NCBI GenBank assembly: GCA_946406665.1
Contig: CAMJLE010000004.1
Span: forward strand, 1 to 48,105
Reading direction: 5' to 3'
DNA from: an uncultured Candidatus Saccharibacteria bacterium
GTDB taxonomy: Bacteria > Patescibacteriota > Saccharimonadia > Saccharimonadales > Saccharimonadaceae
Length of the DNA: 48,105 nucleotides
This document shows, piece after piece, positions 42,925 through 48,105 of this stretch (positions within the stretch are counted from its first letter, which is position 1; the number at the start of each line of letters is the position of its first letter). The translations under genes were made by a program, and so were the position numbers. The notes below the pieces were generated by a model, which was given only the letters and a program-made list of their open reading frames with translations, did not search any database and had not been told where the DNA came from.

Positions 42925-43130
42925 GCTCGCCCAAGAGGCGCGCTTCGCTCGGAGAAACTACCAATCTGCGGCTTTTTGTTCTCAAATTAAAAATTCTTCG
43001 CTCGGTCAATAACCGCGCTTCAGAAGAAGAAGCTGCCAATCTACGGTTTTTTGATTTCAAATTATTTTTCCTCTTGCTCGCCCAAGAGGCGCGCTTCGCT
43101 CGGAGAAATTACCAACCTACGGCTTTTTTG
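42925..43130. repeat. Three tandem repeats of about 75 bp
   Basis: Units begin at 42925, 43000 and 43076. The first and third share a 54-55 nt core almost exactly (starting GCTCGCCCAAGAGGCGCGCT and ending CGG followed by a T-run); they differ by a few bases. The middle unit is diverged. AT-rich linkers separate them. The flank of unit 1 (CCGCA at 42898) can pair with TGCGG at its end, so each may fold as a hairpin. The 344-nt gap between tRNA-Arg and the next gene otherwise holds only the terminator at 43158; no gene is called. Confidence 0.8.
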
Positions 43131-43157
43131 CTACGATATATTTTTCTTGATTTTTGC

Positions 43158-43211
43158 ATAAAAAGACCCTCGGCTTGGTGCTGTTTTTATAAACGGCATT
43201 TTTGCCGAGGG
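43158..43211 (-). terminator. Terminator of the small membrane protein gene
   Basis: On the minus strand CCCTCGGC and GCCGAGGG pair around a loop that itself can fold (TGCCG-TTT with AAA-CAGCA), and TCTTTTTAT follows. Confidence 0.7.
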
Positions 43212-43225
43212 GTATTTGACTGCAT

Positions 43226-43591
43226 TTATTCTTCCGCGTATGCCAGCTCTCTTCCAGCGCATGTGGCCGCAAGAATGGCGAGAAATACTTCTCCGATGAT
43301 GATCGTGATTATAATAATCAGGTTCATTCTCATCATGACTACCTCCGCGCATATGGGGATAAGCAGTCCAGGAATTGTGGCTTTAAGCAGGCGGATGGTC
43401 CAGTCGAACTCGTTATGGGGTACGACTGAGCTTGCGATTCCTTTGCAGGCGTCATAGATTGCAAACACCAGAAGGGATTCGGTCTCTAATCCGACCGCCG
43501 GGATTATCCCGTCAAGTCCATATGCGGTGGCTATAAGGCCCGCCGCAAGCGTTCTTGGCGGTGTGCCATTCCCTGTTGTGAACTCTTGCAT
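43226..43591 (-). CDS. Small membrane protein of unknown function
   Basis: The 121-aa product has a polar N-terminus and probably three membrane helices, clearest at about 68-84 and 89-111 (MNLIIIITIIIGEVFLAIL), ending in a short charged tail. A terminator follows directly, which supports a real gene. It diverges from the ECF-transporter S component with 56 nt between. No family is recognised and no Shine-Dalgarno is visible. Confidence 0.6.
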   Translation of the reverse strand: MQEFTTGNGTPPRTLAAGLIATAYGLDGIIPAVGLETESLLVFAIYDACKGIASSVVPHNEFDWTIRLLKATIPGLLIPICAEVVMMRMNLIIIITIIIGEVFLAILAATCAGRELAYAEE

Positions 43592-43647
43592 TGATGGGTA
43601 TGATTGTGGTTTAATTTTGGCATATCTTTTGAAAGGGGGTGCGAGAG

Positions 43648-44181
43648 GTGAAAGATAAGAAGTTTAATGTAAAGACGGAGAGTCTTGCAATGATGGCAAT
43701 ATGCGTTGCCTTAGCTATACTCTTCGGAAATGGTCGGGTGCTGAGCTTGACGATTAGTCCATTCAGGATTAGTATCGGCAATTTGCCGATTGCGCTTGCG
43801 GGGATTATGCTGGGTCCTGCATGTGGTGCAATGACTGGCGTTGCGGCGGATTTGCTGTCGTGCGCGTTCGTTGGCTACGTGCCGATTCCGCTGGTGACTG
43901 TAGGCGCGGGATGTGTTGGCGGCATGGCGGGATTAGCGTATCGAAAGGCCGCTCGGTTTCGGGAGTCGCTGAGAGTGATTCTTGCAGTGACATCTGGTCA
44001 TGTAGTTGGCTCAATGGTTGTAAAAACCGTTGGGCTAGTTCTGGCCTTTGGCTATCCGCTGTTGCCGACACTAATTGGGCGGATCGTTGAATATACGCTC
44101 ATTGGTACGGTTGAGTGTATATTGGCCATAGTGATCCTTAAAGGATTGAGGAGAGCTGGACTCTTTAGGCCGCCTAGGTGA
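43648..44181 (+). CDS. ECF transporter S component, FolT-like
   Basis: The 177-aa product has about six membrane helices. The pattern SLAMMAICVALAILF near the start, ISPFRISIGNLPIALAG, the GP-x-CGAMTGVAADLL segment and a closing IGRIVEYTLIG resembles folate-family S components of energy-coupling factor transporters, which bind a vitamin and dock to a shared ATPase pair. No EcfA or EcfT gene is in the window. GTG 43648 is preferred because AAAGGGGG lies eight bases upstream; a GTG nine bases earlier overlaps that site. Folate is the best guess for the substrate, not a firm one. Confidence 0.82.
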   Translation: MKDKKFNVKTESLAMMAICVALAILFGNGRVLSLTISPFRISIGNLPIALAGIMLGPACGAMTGVAADLLSCAFVGYVPIPLVTVGAGCVGGMAGLAYRKAARFRESLRVILAVTSGHVVGSMVVKTVGLVLAFGYPLLPTLIGRIVEYTLIGTVECILAIVILKGLRRAGLFRPPR

Positions 44182-44198
44182 TGACTAGGCGGCTTTTT
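44169..44198 (+). terminator. Terminator of the ECF S-component gene
   Basis: A 9-bp perfect stem GCCGCCTAG/CTAGGCGGC overlapping the stop codon is followed by TTTTT. Confidence 0.9.
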
Positions 44199-44211
44199 AA
44201 AACAGTGATGC

Positions 44212-44240
44212 TTGACTATTTCGGTGAAGTATTGTATAAT
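44212..44240 (+). promoter_or_regulatory. Promoter of the radical SAM gene
   Basis: TTGACT, exactly 17 bp, TATAAT. It has the classic two-box form, unlike the -10-only promoters elsewhere in the window. Confidence 0.8.
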
Positions 44241-44292
44241 TTACTTGATTAGCTATTTGTCAATTGTTTCTTCACATTAATGGAGGTTCGTT

Positions 44293-45417
44293 ATGGAGCG
44301 AATTACGGTAAAAGAAGTAGATATCCACATTTGTGGGGGTGGGTTTGATTCGAAGACTTGCCGAAAAGCGTGTACGGGTAAATGTCCGTATTGCTATGTC
44401 GACATGGTGTCTGGCAGTAATCCTGTCTTTAGAGATTTGCCGGTCTTTGGTGACACCAAGACGCTGATGCAGGTCATACGCAATATTCACGCGTCGGCAC
44501 AACCGGAAGACCTTGTGTTTGTAGGAGGTGATCCGTGTGAGCATGATGATCTTATGAAACTGATTCAGTTCGCAAAAGGCCTCGGCATGAATGTTGCTGT
44601 CCTGTCGAATACGCATATCTATCGGGATGGCGGAAAGATCATTCCGATCGAATGGATTACGCCATTTGTTGATGAATTGGCGCTTACGCTGCACGGAATC
44701 GGAAGTAGCCATGACTCTATAAATGGCAATAAGGGTGCGTATGAGAACGCTATGAGGCAGCTGAGGAAATTCATGGCTGCGCGTGGCAAGTCTGATCGGG
44801 CGGTATCGATAGTATTAAACTTTGTCCCGTATACGATGCTCAATATCGAAGAGATGATGATTGGGATAATCGAGGAACTGCAGATGGACCCTGAGCGCGA
44901 TTATTTCGCAATTCAGCGTATTGCACCGACTGGGCTCGCGGAGGACGACTACGAACAGTGGAAAGTTCGTCGAGATCTGTTGCCGCAGACGCTTGAGGTG
45001 ATTGAGCGGATACGGAAGGATAGAGGTTTCGAGACGAAGGTGGACACGATCGATGTGTTTCCCTGGTGTGCGATACCGGATAAGTATCACTACATGCTCC
45101 ACGAGGGTGGCTGTCAGTGGGGGCGGCCGAATGGAATTCTCTCCGTAGTTCAGGATGGAGGGATCCAGAGATGTGCGCTGAGTGAGCGCACAATCGGGAG
45201 CTTCTTGGACATCGATACTCAGGGGGAGTTCGCACGGTTTATGCTCGATAATCAGACGCTGAGTGCGTTCCGCGAGCATCGTCATCTTGACGATAAATGC
45301 CTCCATTGTCAGTATCTCGATAAGTGTGGAGGTGGCTGTGTTATTGCGAGTGGTAATGGAGATCCCTACGTTATTGAAGGCGCTGTTCACAAAGGCCATG
45401 ATTATCTCGTAGTATGA
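44293..45417 (+). CDS. Radical SAM/SPASM domain protein
   Basis: The 374-aa enzyme has the radical SAM cluster motif CTGKCPYC (Cys27, 31, 34; Cys23 also near), GGDPCEHDD in the SAM-binding GGE position, and a C-terminal SPASM-like Cys set (Cys near 277, 293, 336, then CLHCQYLDKCGGGC). SPASM enzymes make peptide-derived products (RiPPs) or activate sulfatases. No precursor peptide gene is evident nearby, so the substrate is unknown. GGAGG before the ATG and its own promoter and terminator make it a separate unit. It ends in TGA. Confidence 0.88.
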   Translation: MERITVKEVDIHICGGGFDSKTCRKACTGKCPYCYVDMVSGSNPVFRDLPVFGDTKTLMQVIRNIHASAQPEDLVFVGGDPCEHDDLMKLIQFAKGLGMNVAVLSNTHIYRDGGKIIPIEWITPFVDELALTLHGIGSSHDSINGNKGAYENAMRQLRKFMAARGKSDRAVSIVLNFVPYTMLNIEEMMIGIIEELQMDPERDYFAIQRIAPTGLAEDDYEQWKVRRDLLPQTLEVIERIRKDRGFETKVDTIDVFPWCAIPDKYHYMLHEGGCQWGRPNGILSVVQDGGIQRCALSERTIGSFLDIDTQGEFARFMLDNQTLSAFREHRHLDDKCLHCQYLDKCGGGCVIASGNGDPYVIEGAVHKGHDYLVV

Positions 45418-45440
45418 GATAAGCTAATAGTGCAATAAGG

Positions 45441-45471
45441 AGCCGCGCATCCTTCGGGAGCGCGGCTTTTT
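45441..45471 (+). terminator. Terminator of the radical SAM gene
   Basis: AGCCGCGC pairs with GCGCGGCT around a small TCC-TTCG-GGA hairpin, followed by TTTTT. Confidence 0.9.
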
Positions 45472-45473
45472 CA

Positions 45474-45482
45474 TGCTAAAAT
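45474..45482 (+). promoter_or_regulatory. Extended -10 promoter
   Basis: TGCTAAAAT gives a leader of about 14 nt that contains AAAGGAG before the ATG at 45503. Confidence 0.5.
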
Positions 45483-45502
45483 GATGGCAGCAAAGGAGTT
45501 GT

Positions 45503-45910
45503 ATGGAAAAGACATTTGATTTTTTGAAAAAACGAACGCAGGTGAACTATGTAGCGACGATTAATGAGGGGAGGCCGAGCTGTCGGCCGTTTGGCGATCC
45601 GGTGCTGTTTGATGGGAAAATTTATGCTTTGACGAACGCGCAGAAAAATGTGGCGAAACAGTTAGCGAAGGACAGACATGTGTGTATTGTGGCATATGAT
45701 GGCGGAGAGGAGTGGATTCGAATTAATTGTGAAATGATTGATGACAGCGATAATATTGAAGCGAAAAAAGCGATTATTGCCGAGTTTGATTGGGCGGAAG
45801 AGGCGGGTTACACGCTCGATTCGCCGGATTTCAAAGTATTTTATCTGGCGAACGCCGAAGCGACGATCTATAACTCAAACGGTGAAGTTTTAGCCAAAGA
45901 AACGTTTTAA
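45503..45910 (+). CDS. PNPOx-like flavin-binding protein
   Basis: The 135-aa protein has the pyridoxamine-phosphate-oxidase-like split barrel: VNYVATINEGRPSCRPFGDP near 14-33, KIYALTNAQKNVAKQLAKD near 39-57, and a WIRINCEM strand. Such proteins bind FMN or F420 and reduce small molecules. It is short and lacks the specific PNPOx tail, so I do not assign vitamin B6 synthesis. AAAGGAG precedes the ATG. Confidence 0.85.
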   Translation: MEKTFDFLKKRTQVNYVATINEGRPSCRPFGDPVLFDGKIYALTNAQKNVAKQLAKDRHVCIVAYDGGEEWIRINCEMIDDSDNIEAKKAIIAEFDWAEEAGYTLDSPDFKVFYLANAEATIYNSNGEVLAKETF

Positions 45911-45921
45911 TGAACTAGGAA

Positions 45922-45981
45922 AGAAAAAACTCCGGAGAGGGGCTCCTGCATGAGCGGGGGTCCCTTTTCTTTCCGGAGTCA
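45922..45981. terminator. Hairpin with terminator features on both strands
   Basis: ACTCCGGA (45929-45936) pairs with TCCGGAGT (45972-45979). On the minus strand the stem is followed by a T-run. On the plus strand an inner GCTC/GAGC hairpin is followed by TTTTCTTT, which could end the flavin-protein gene. Confidence 0.55.
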
Positions 45982-46008
45982 ACCATAGAGATAGTCTGAA
46001 GGGCTTCA

Positions 46009-46017
46009 TGTTATAAT
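46009..46017 (+). promoter_or_regulatory. Extended -10 promoter, leaderless start
   Basis: TGTTATAAT is followed by six bases and the ATG of sufC at 46024. Confidence 0.65.
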
Positions 46018-46023
46018 CTAGCC

Positions 46024-46716
46024 ATGTTACAGGTGAAGGAAGTGTCATTTAAAGGGATCTTGAAGGGCATTTCTTTTGATGTGCGCCCCGGGGAGCTAGT
46101 AGTCATTACGGGGCCGAATGGCAGTGGCAAGTCTACTTTGGCAAAGGTGATTATGGGGATCGAGAAGTGCGATGGAGGTGAGCTATTGTTTGGGGGCGAA
46201 ACGATAACCGAAAAGGATTGTGTGGAGCGAGCGCGAATGGGGCTGGCCTTCTCTTTCCAGCAGCCAGTGCGCTTTAAAGGGCTGACAGTGCGAGATTTGT
46301 TGAAGATTGCGGCGAGCGGTAGTGAGGCGTTTCTTGAGGATGAGACAAAAGGAGTGGATGTTTTTTTGGAAAAAGTCGGTTTGGAACCGGCGTTATATCT
46401 TGACCGAGAAATTAACGCTTCCCTGTCAGGTGGCGAGCTGAAGCGAATTGAGATTGCTTCGGTGCTGGCGCGCGATGCGATTTTAAGTATTTTTGATGAG
46501 CCGGAGGCCGGGATAGATATTTGGAGTTTCGATAATCTAGTGAAGATGTTTAAAGAAATGCGAAAAAAGAATCCGAAACGAGCGATTATGATTATTTCGC
46601 ACCAAGAGCGAATTATGAAAATAGCAGATAGGATTATTTTGCTAGAGAACGGCAGGATTAGTGCGCAAGGTGCGCCGGAACAGATGATGGCGCGAATTGG
46701 GGGTGGATTGAAATGA
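46024..46716 (+). CDS. sufC: Fe-S cluster assembly ATPase SufC
   Basis: The 230-aa ABC ATPase has Walker A GPNGSGKST (near 31-39), Q-loop SFQQPVRFKG, signature LSGGELKR (near 138-145) and Walker B LSIFDEPEAGID. The FSFQQP and LSGGE-x-KR features separate SufC from transport ATPases. It works with SufB/D scaffold proteins to build Fe-S clusters. Its stop overlaps the next ATG (ATGA), so the genes are coupled. The mRNA is predicted to be leaderless. Confidence 0.93.
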   Translation: MLQVKEVSFKGILKGISFDVRPGELVVITGPNGSGKSTLAKVIMGIEKCDGGELLFGGETITEKDCVERARMGLAFSFQQPVRFKGLTVRDLLKIAASGSEAFLEDETKGVDVFLEKVGLEPALYLDREINASLSGGELKRIEIASVLARDAILSIFDEPEAGIDIWSFDNLVKMFKEMRKKNPKRAIMIISHQERIMKIADRIILLENGRISAQGAPEQMMARIGGGLK

Positions 46717-47636
46717 TGGATCTCGATAAAATTGAGCGCGATTTGATGCGAGAGGTGTCGGGCGTAACAGGTATTCCCGAGGGGGCGTATAACTTTCGCG
46801 TGAATGGTAAGTCGATTGGGAGGCAGAGCTCAGAAAAAATAAATATCGTGCCGAAAACTGAAAAAAGTGGCATCGATATCTACATTGCAGACAATACGTA
46901 TCAAGAAATTGTTCACATTCCGGTAATTATTAGCGCAAGCGGGTTGAAGGAAGCTGTATATAATGATTTTTACGTTGGCGATAATTGCGAAGTAACAATT
47001 GTTGCGGGATGTGGGATTTATAATTGCGGAGCGGATGATTCGATTCATGATGGGATTCACGTTTTTCATGTAGGTAGGAATTCGAAGGTTTATTACATCG
47101 AGAAGCATTGTGGGATTGGGCCGGGTGCGGGAAAGATTTTGAATCCAACGACCAAAGTTGATTTGGGCGAGAATAGTTATGCGGAAATGCTGCTCGAGCA
47201 AATCAAGGGCGTAGATTCGACGAGGCGCGTGACGGAGGCGGATTTGGCAAAGGGTGCGCATCTAGTTGTGAAAGAGCGATTGTTTACGCATGGAAAACAG
47301 AGCGCCGAAAGTGAGATAGTGGCGAGGCTGAATGGCCGAGATTCGTCGGCGGATATCGTTTCGAGAGCGGTGGCGCAGGACTTCTCTGCTCAGAATTTTC
47401 GTTCGCATATTATTGGAGCGGCAAAATGTCGCGGACATTCGGAATGTGATGCGATTATTATGGACAAGGCGCGCGTGAATGCTGAGCCGGCGCTAGAGGC
47501 CTTAAATGTTGATGCGGAGCTGATACACGAGGCGGCGATTGGCAAAATTGCGAATGAGCAGCTGACGAAGTTGATGACTTTGGGCTTATCGCGCAGGCAG
47601 GCGGAGGCGCAAATCATTAATGGTTTCTTGAAGTAG
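46713..47636 (+). CDS. sufB: SufB/SufD-like Fe-S scaffold (short form)
   Basis: The 307-aa protein carries the SufB/D C-terminal motifs: GHSECDAIIMDKARVNAEP near 244-262, AELIHEAAIGKIA, and GLSRRQAEAQIINGF at the end. At about 300 residues it is much shorter than the 450-490 of bacterial SufB and matches the compact scaffold of the two-gene minimal SUF system of archaea and some anaerobes. No sufS, sufU or sufD is in the window. It overlaps sufC by 4 nt. Whether it should be called SufB or SmsB is a naming choice. Confidence 0.9.
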   Translation: MMDLDKIERDLMREVSGVTGIPEGAYNFRVNGKSIGRQSSEKINIVPKTEKSGIDIYIADNTYQEIVHIPVIISASGLKEAVYNDFYVGDNCEVTIVAGCGIYNCGADDSIHDGIHVFHVGRNSKVYYIEKHCGIGPGAGKILNPTTKVDLGENSYAEMLLEQIKGVDSTRRVTEADLAKGAHLVVKERLFTHGKQSAESEIVARLNGRDSSADIVSRAVAQDFSAQNFRSHIIGAAKCRGHSECDAIIMDKARVNAEPALEALNVDAELIHEAAIGKIANEQLTKLMTLGLSRRQAEAQIINGFLK

Positions 47637-47666
47637 TTGACGGCTTTTGGGCGCTAGCATTGAGTG

Positions 47667-47816
47667 ATGAGCCTAATTCAGCCGGATGAGCCTTATATGA
47701 GATTCCGCTTTAGTGATCGATCCGATAGGCGCGGTGAGTACGAATGTATGTGGAAAGATTATGTTTCGAAAATTCCATTAGTTAAGAGATATATGAGTCG
47801 TAAAGAAAACAGATAA
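47667..47816 (+). CDS. Possible 49-aa protein
   Basis: A frame from ATG 47667 to TAA 47814-47816 encodes MSLIQPDEPYMRFRFSD onward, rich in Arg, Tyr and Met and basic at the end (RYMSRKENR). No Shine-Dalgarno or promoter is seen, so it may be chance. The 200-nt gap between sufB and tRNA-Ser holds nothing else except the tRNA promoter TGGTAGAAT at 47821-47829. Confidence 0.25.
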   Translation: MSLIQPDEPYMRFRFSDRSDRRGEYECMWKDYVSKIPLVKRYMSRKENR

Positions 47817-47836
47817 GATATGGTAGAATAGAAGGT

Positions 47837-47924
47837 GGAAGCGTGGCCGAGTGGTTGAAGGCGCACGACTCGAAATCGTGTGGGCAGAAATGTCTCGGAG
47901 GTTCGAATCCTCTCGCTTCCGCCA
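47837..47924 (+). tRNA. tRNA-Ser (anticodon CGA)
   Basis: Cloverleaf: acceptor GGAAGCG/CGCTTCC, anticodon stem CACGA/TCGTG with loop CTCGAAA (CGA), a long class II variable arm, T-loop GTTCGAATC, CCA encoded. It reads UCG. TGGTAGAAT ends seven bases upstream, so transcription should begin at the mature 5' end or one base before it. Confidence 0.95.
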
Positions 47925-47983
47925 AAAACGTCTGCATTGATAGTCTTGTAGTAGAATGTTGATTCGGGCGTTTTTTGTTTGAG

Positions 47984-48105
47984 ATGAAAGCCAATTTATC
48001 ACTCCTTATGGTGGCTGAGCGTTATCCGACTGGCAGAGTGATTCGGAAAGAAGTTGGGTATGTGGCGAAGACAACAGATTTTAATTGGTTGAATCGTCCA
48101 GACGT
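47984..48105 (+). CDS. 5' end of an unknown protein
   Basis: From ATG 47984 a frame stays open to the window edge: MKANLSLLMVAERYPTGRVI and on. It begins just after tRNA-Ser. No clear ribosome site is present, and a T-run lies right before it. Only 40 residues are visible, so no family can be named. Confidence 0.4.
   Translation, partial: MKANLSLLMVAERYPTGRVIRKEVGYVAKTTDFNWLNRPD

Noticed and set aside
42548-43060. 170-aa minus-strand frame with repeated EARLLxER-like motifs
   Set aside because: It is the reverse reading of tRNA-Arg, its leader and the 75-bp repeats; the peptide repeats come from the DNA repeats.
42925-43130. CRISPR array
   Set aside because: There are only three units, the middle one is diverged, the linkers are short AT-rich DNA rather than unique spacers, and no cas genes are present.
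42903-43457. 184-aa plus-strand frame
   Set aside because: It reads through the tandem repeats, the minus-strand terminator and the minus-strand membrane-protein gene, and has no start signal.
44815-45399. 194-aa minus-strand frame opposite the radical SAM gene
   Set aside because: It is an antisense shadow; the plus strand has promoter, ribosome site, catalytic motifs and terminator.

Overview
This window most likely comes from a member of Candidatus Saccharibacteria (TM7; Patescibacteria/CPR). The evidence is a monoderm-type envelope gene set (LCP-family ligase, short YidC, no outer-membrane genes), a two-gene minimal SUF system, a large chromosomal type IV secretion (T4SS)-like locus with many VirB2-like pilins, and several big single-pass surface proteins. 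This assignment is inferred from gene content and no database was searched. UGA is a normal stop here (dnaA, murE and sufC all end in it), so the Gracilibacteria/SR1 code does not apply.

Layout. 1-8250: end of an unknown gene, a 1002-aa membrane protein (minus strand), then a plus-strand envelope cluster of a TM-anchored protein, a lysozyme-like protein with ricin-type lectin repeats, and an LCP protein. 8251-14493: the origin region, with rpmH-rnpA-yidC-khpB on the minus strand and dnaA-dnaN-recF on the plus strand, and DnaA-box-like sites in the intergenic DNA. 14498-26760 (minus): a T4SS-like cluster comprising a VirB6-like polytopic protein, a PrgI/VirB3-like protein, a VirB4 split into two genes, a 950-aa paralog of the 1002-aa protein, a three-domain peptidoglycan hydrolase and a PEGA-like protein. 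26916-30008 (plus), divergent from it: five VirB2-like genes, one of them an internal duplication; a sixth lies at 29676 under its own promoter and a seventh at 31347 on the minus strand.

30068-38329: Hsp20, a comF broken by two in-frame UGA codons, tRNA-Ser, a small two-TM protein, an Ala-rich protein, groES-groEL under a CIRCE element, a membrane-anchored serpin and a short MurE. 38395-42672: a 900-aa surface protein (TSP3-type calcium repeats, vWA domain, putative Cys/His hydrolase end) facing an operon of a degenerate Mur-ligase paralog and a dimethylarginine-hydrolase-like enzyme. 42805-45471: tRNA-Arg, three 75-bp tandem repeats, a small membrane protein, an ECF-transporter S component and a radical SAM/SPASM enzyme; this block looks like accessory DNA. 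45503-48105: a flavin-binding PNPOx-like protein, sufC-sufB, tRNA-Ser and a truncated gene.

A recurring theme is regulatory. At least seven genes have an extended -10 box (TGnTATAAT type) ending exactly 6 nt before the ATG, which predicts leaderless mRNAs. These sit beside genes with ordinary Shine-Dalgarno leaders. The secretion, pilin, wall-cutting and protease-inhibitor genes together read as an episymbiont's toolkit for making and protecting a cell-to-cell contact.
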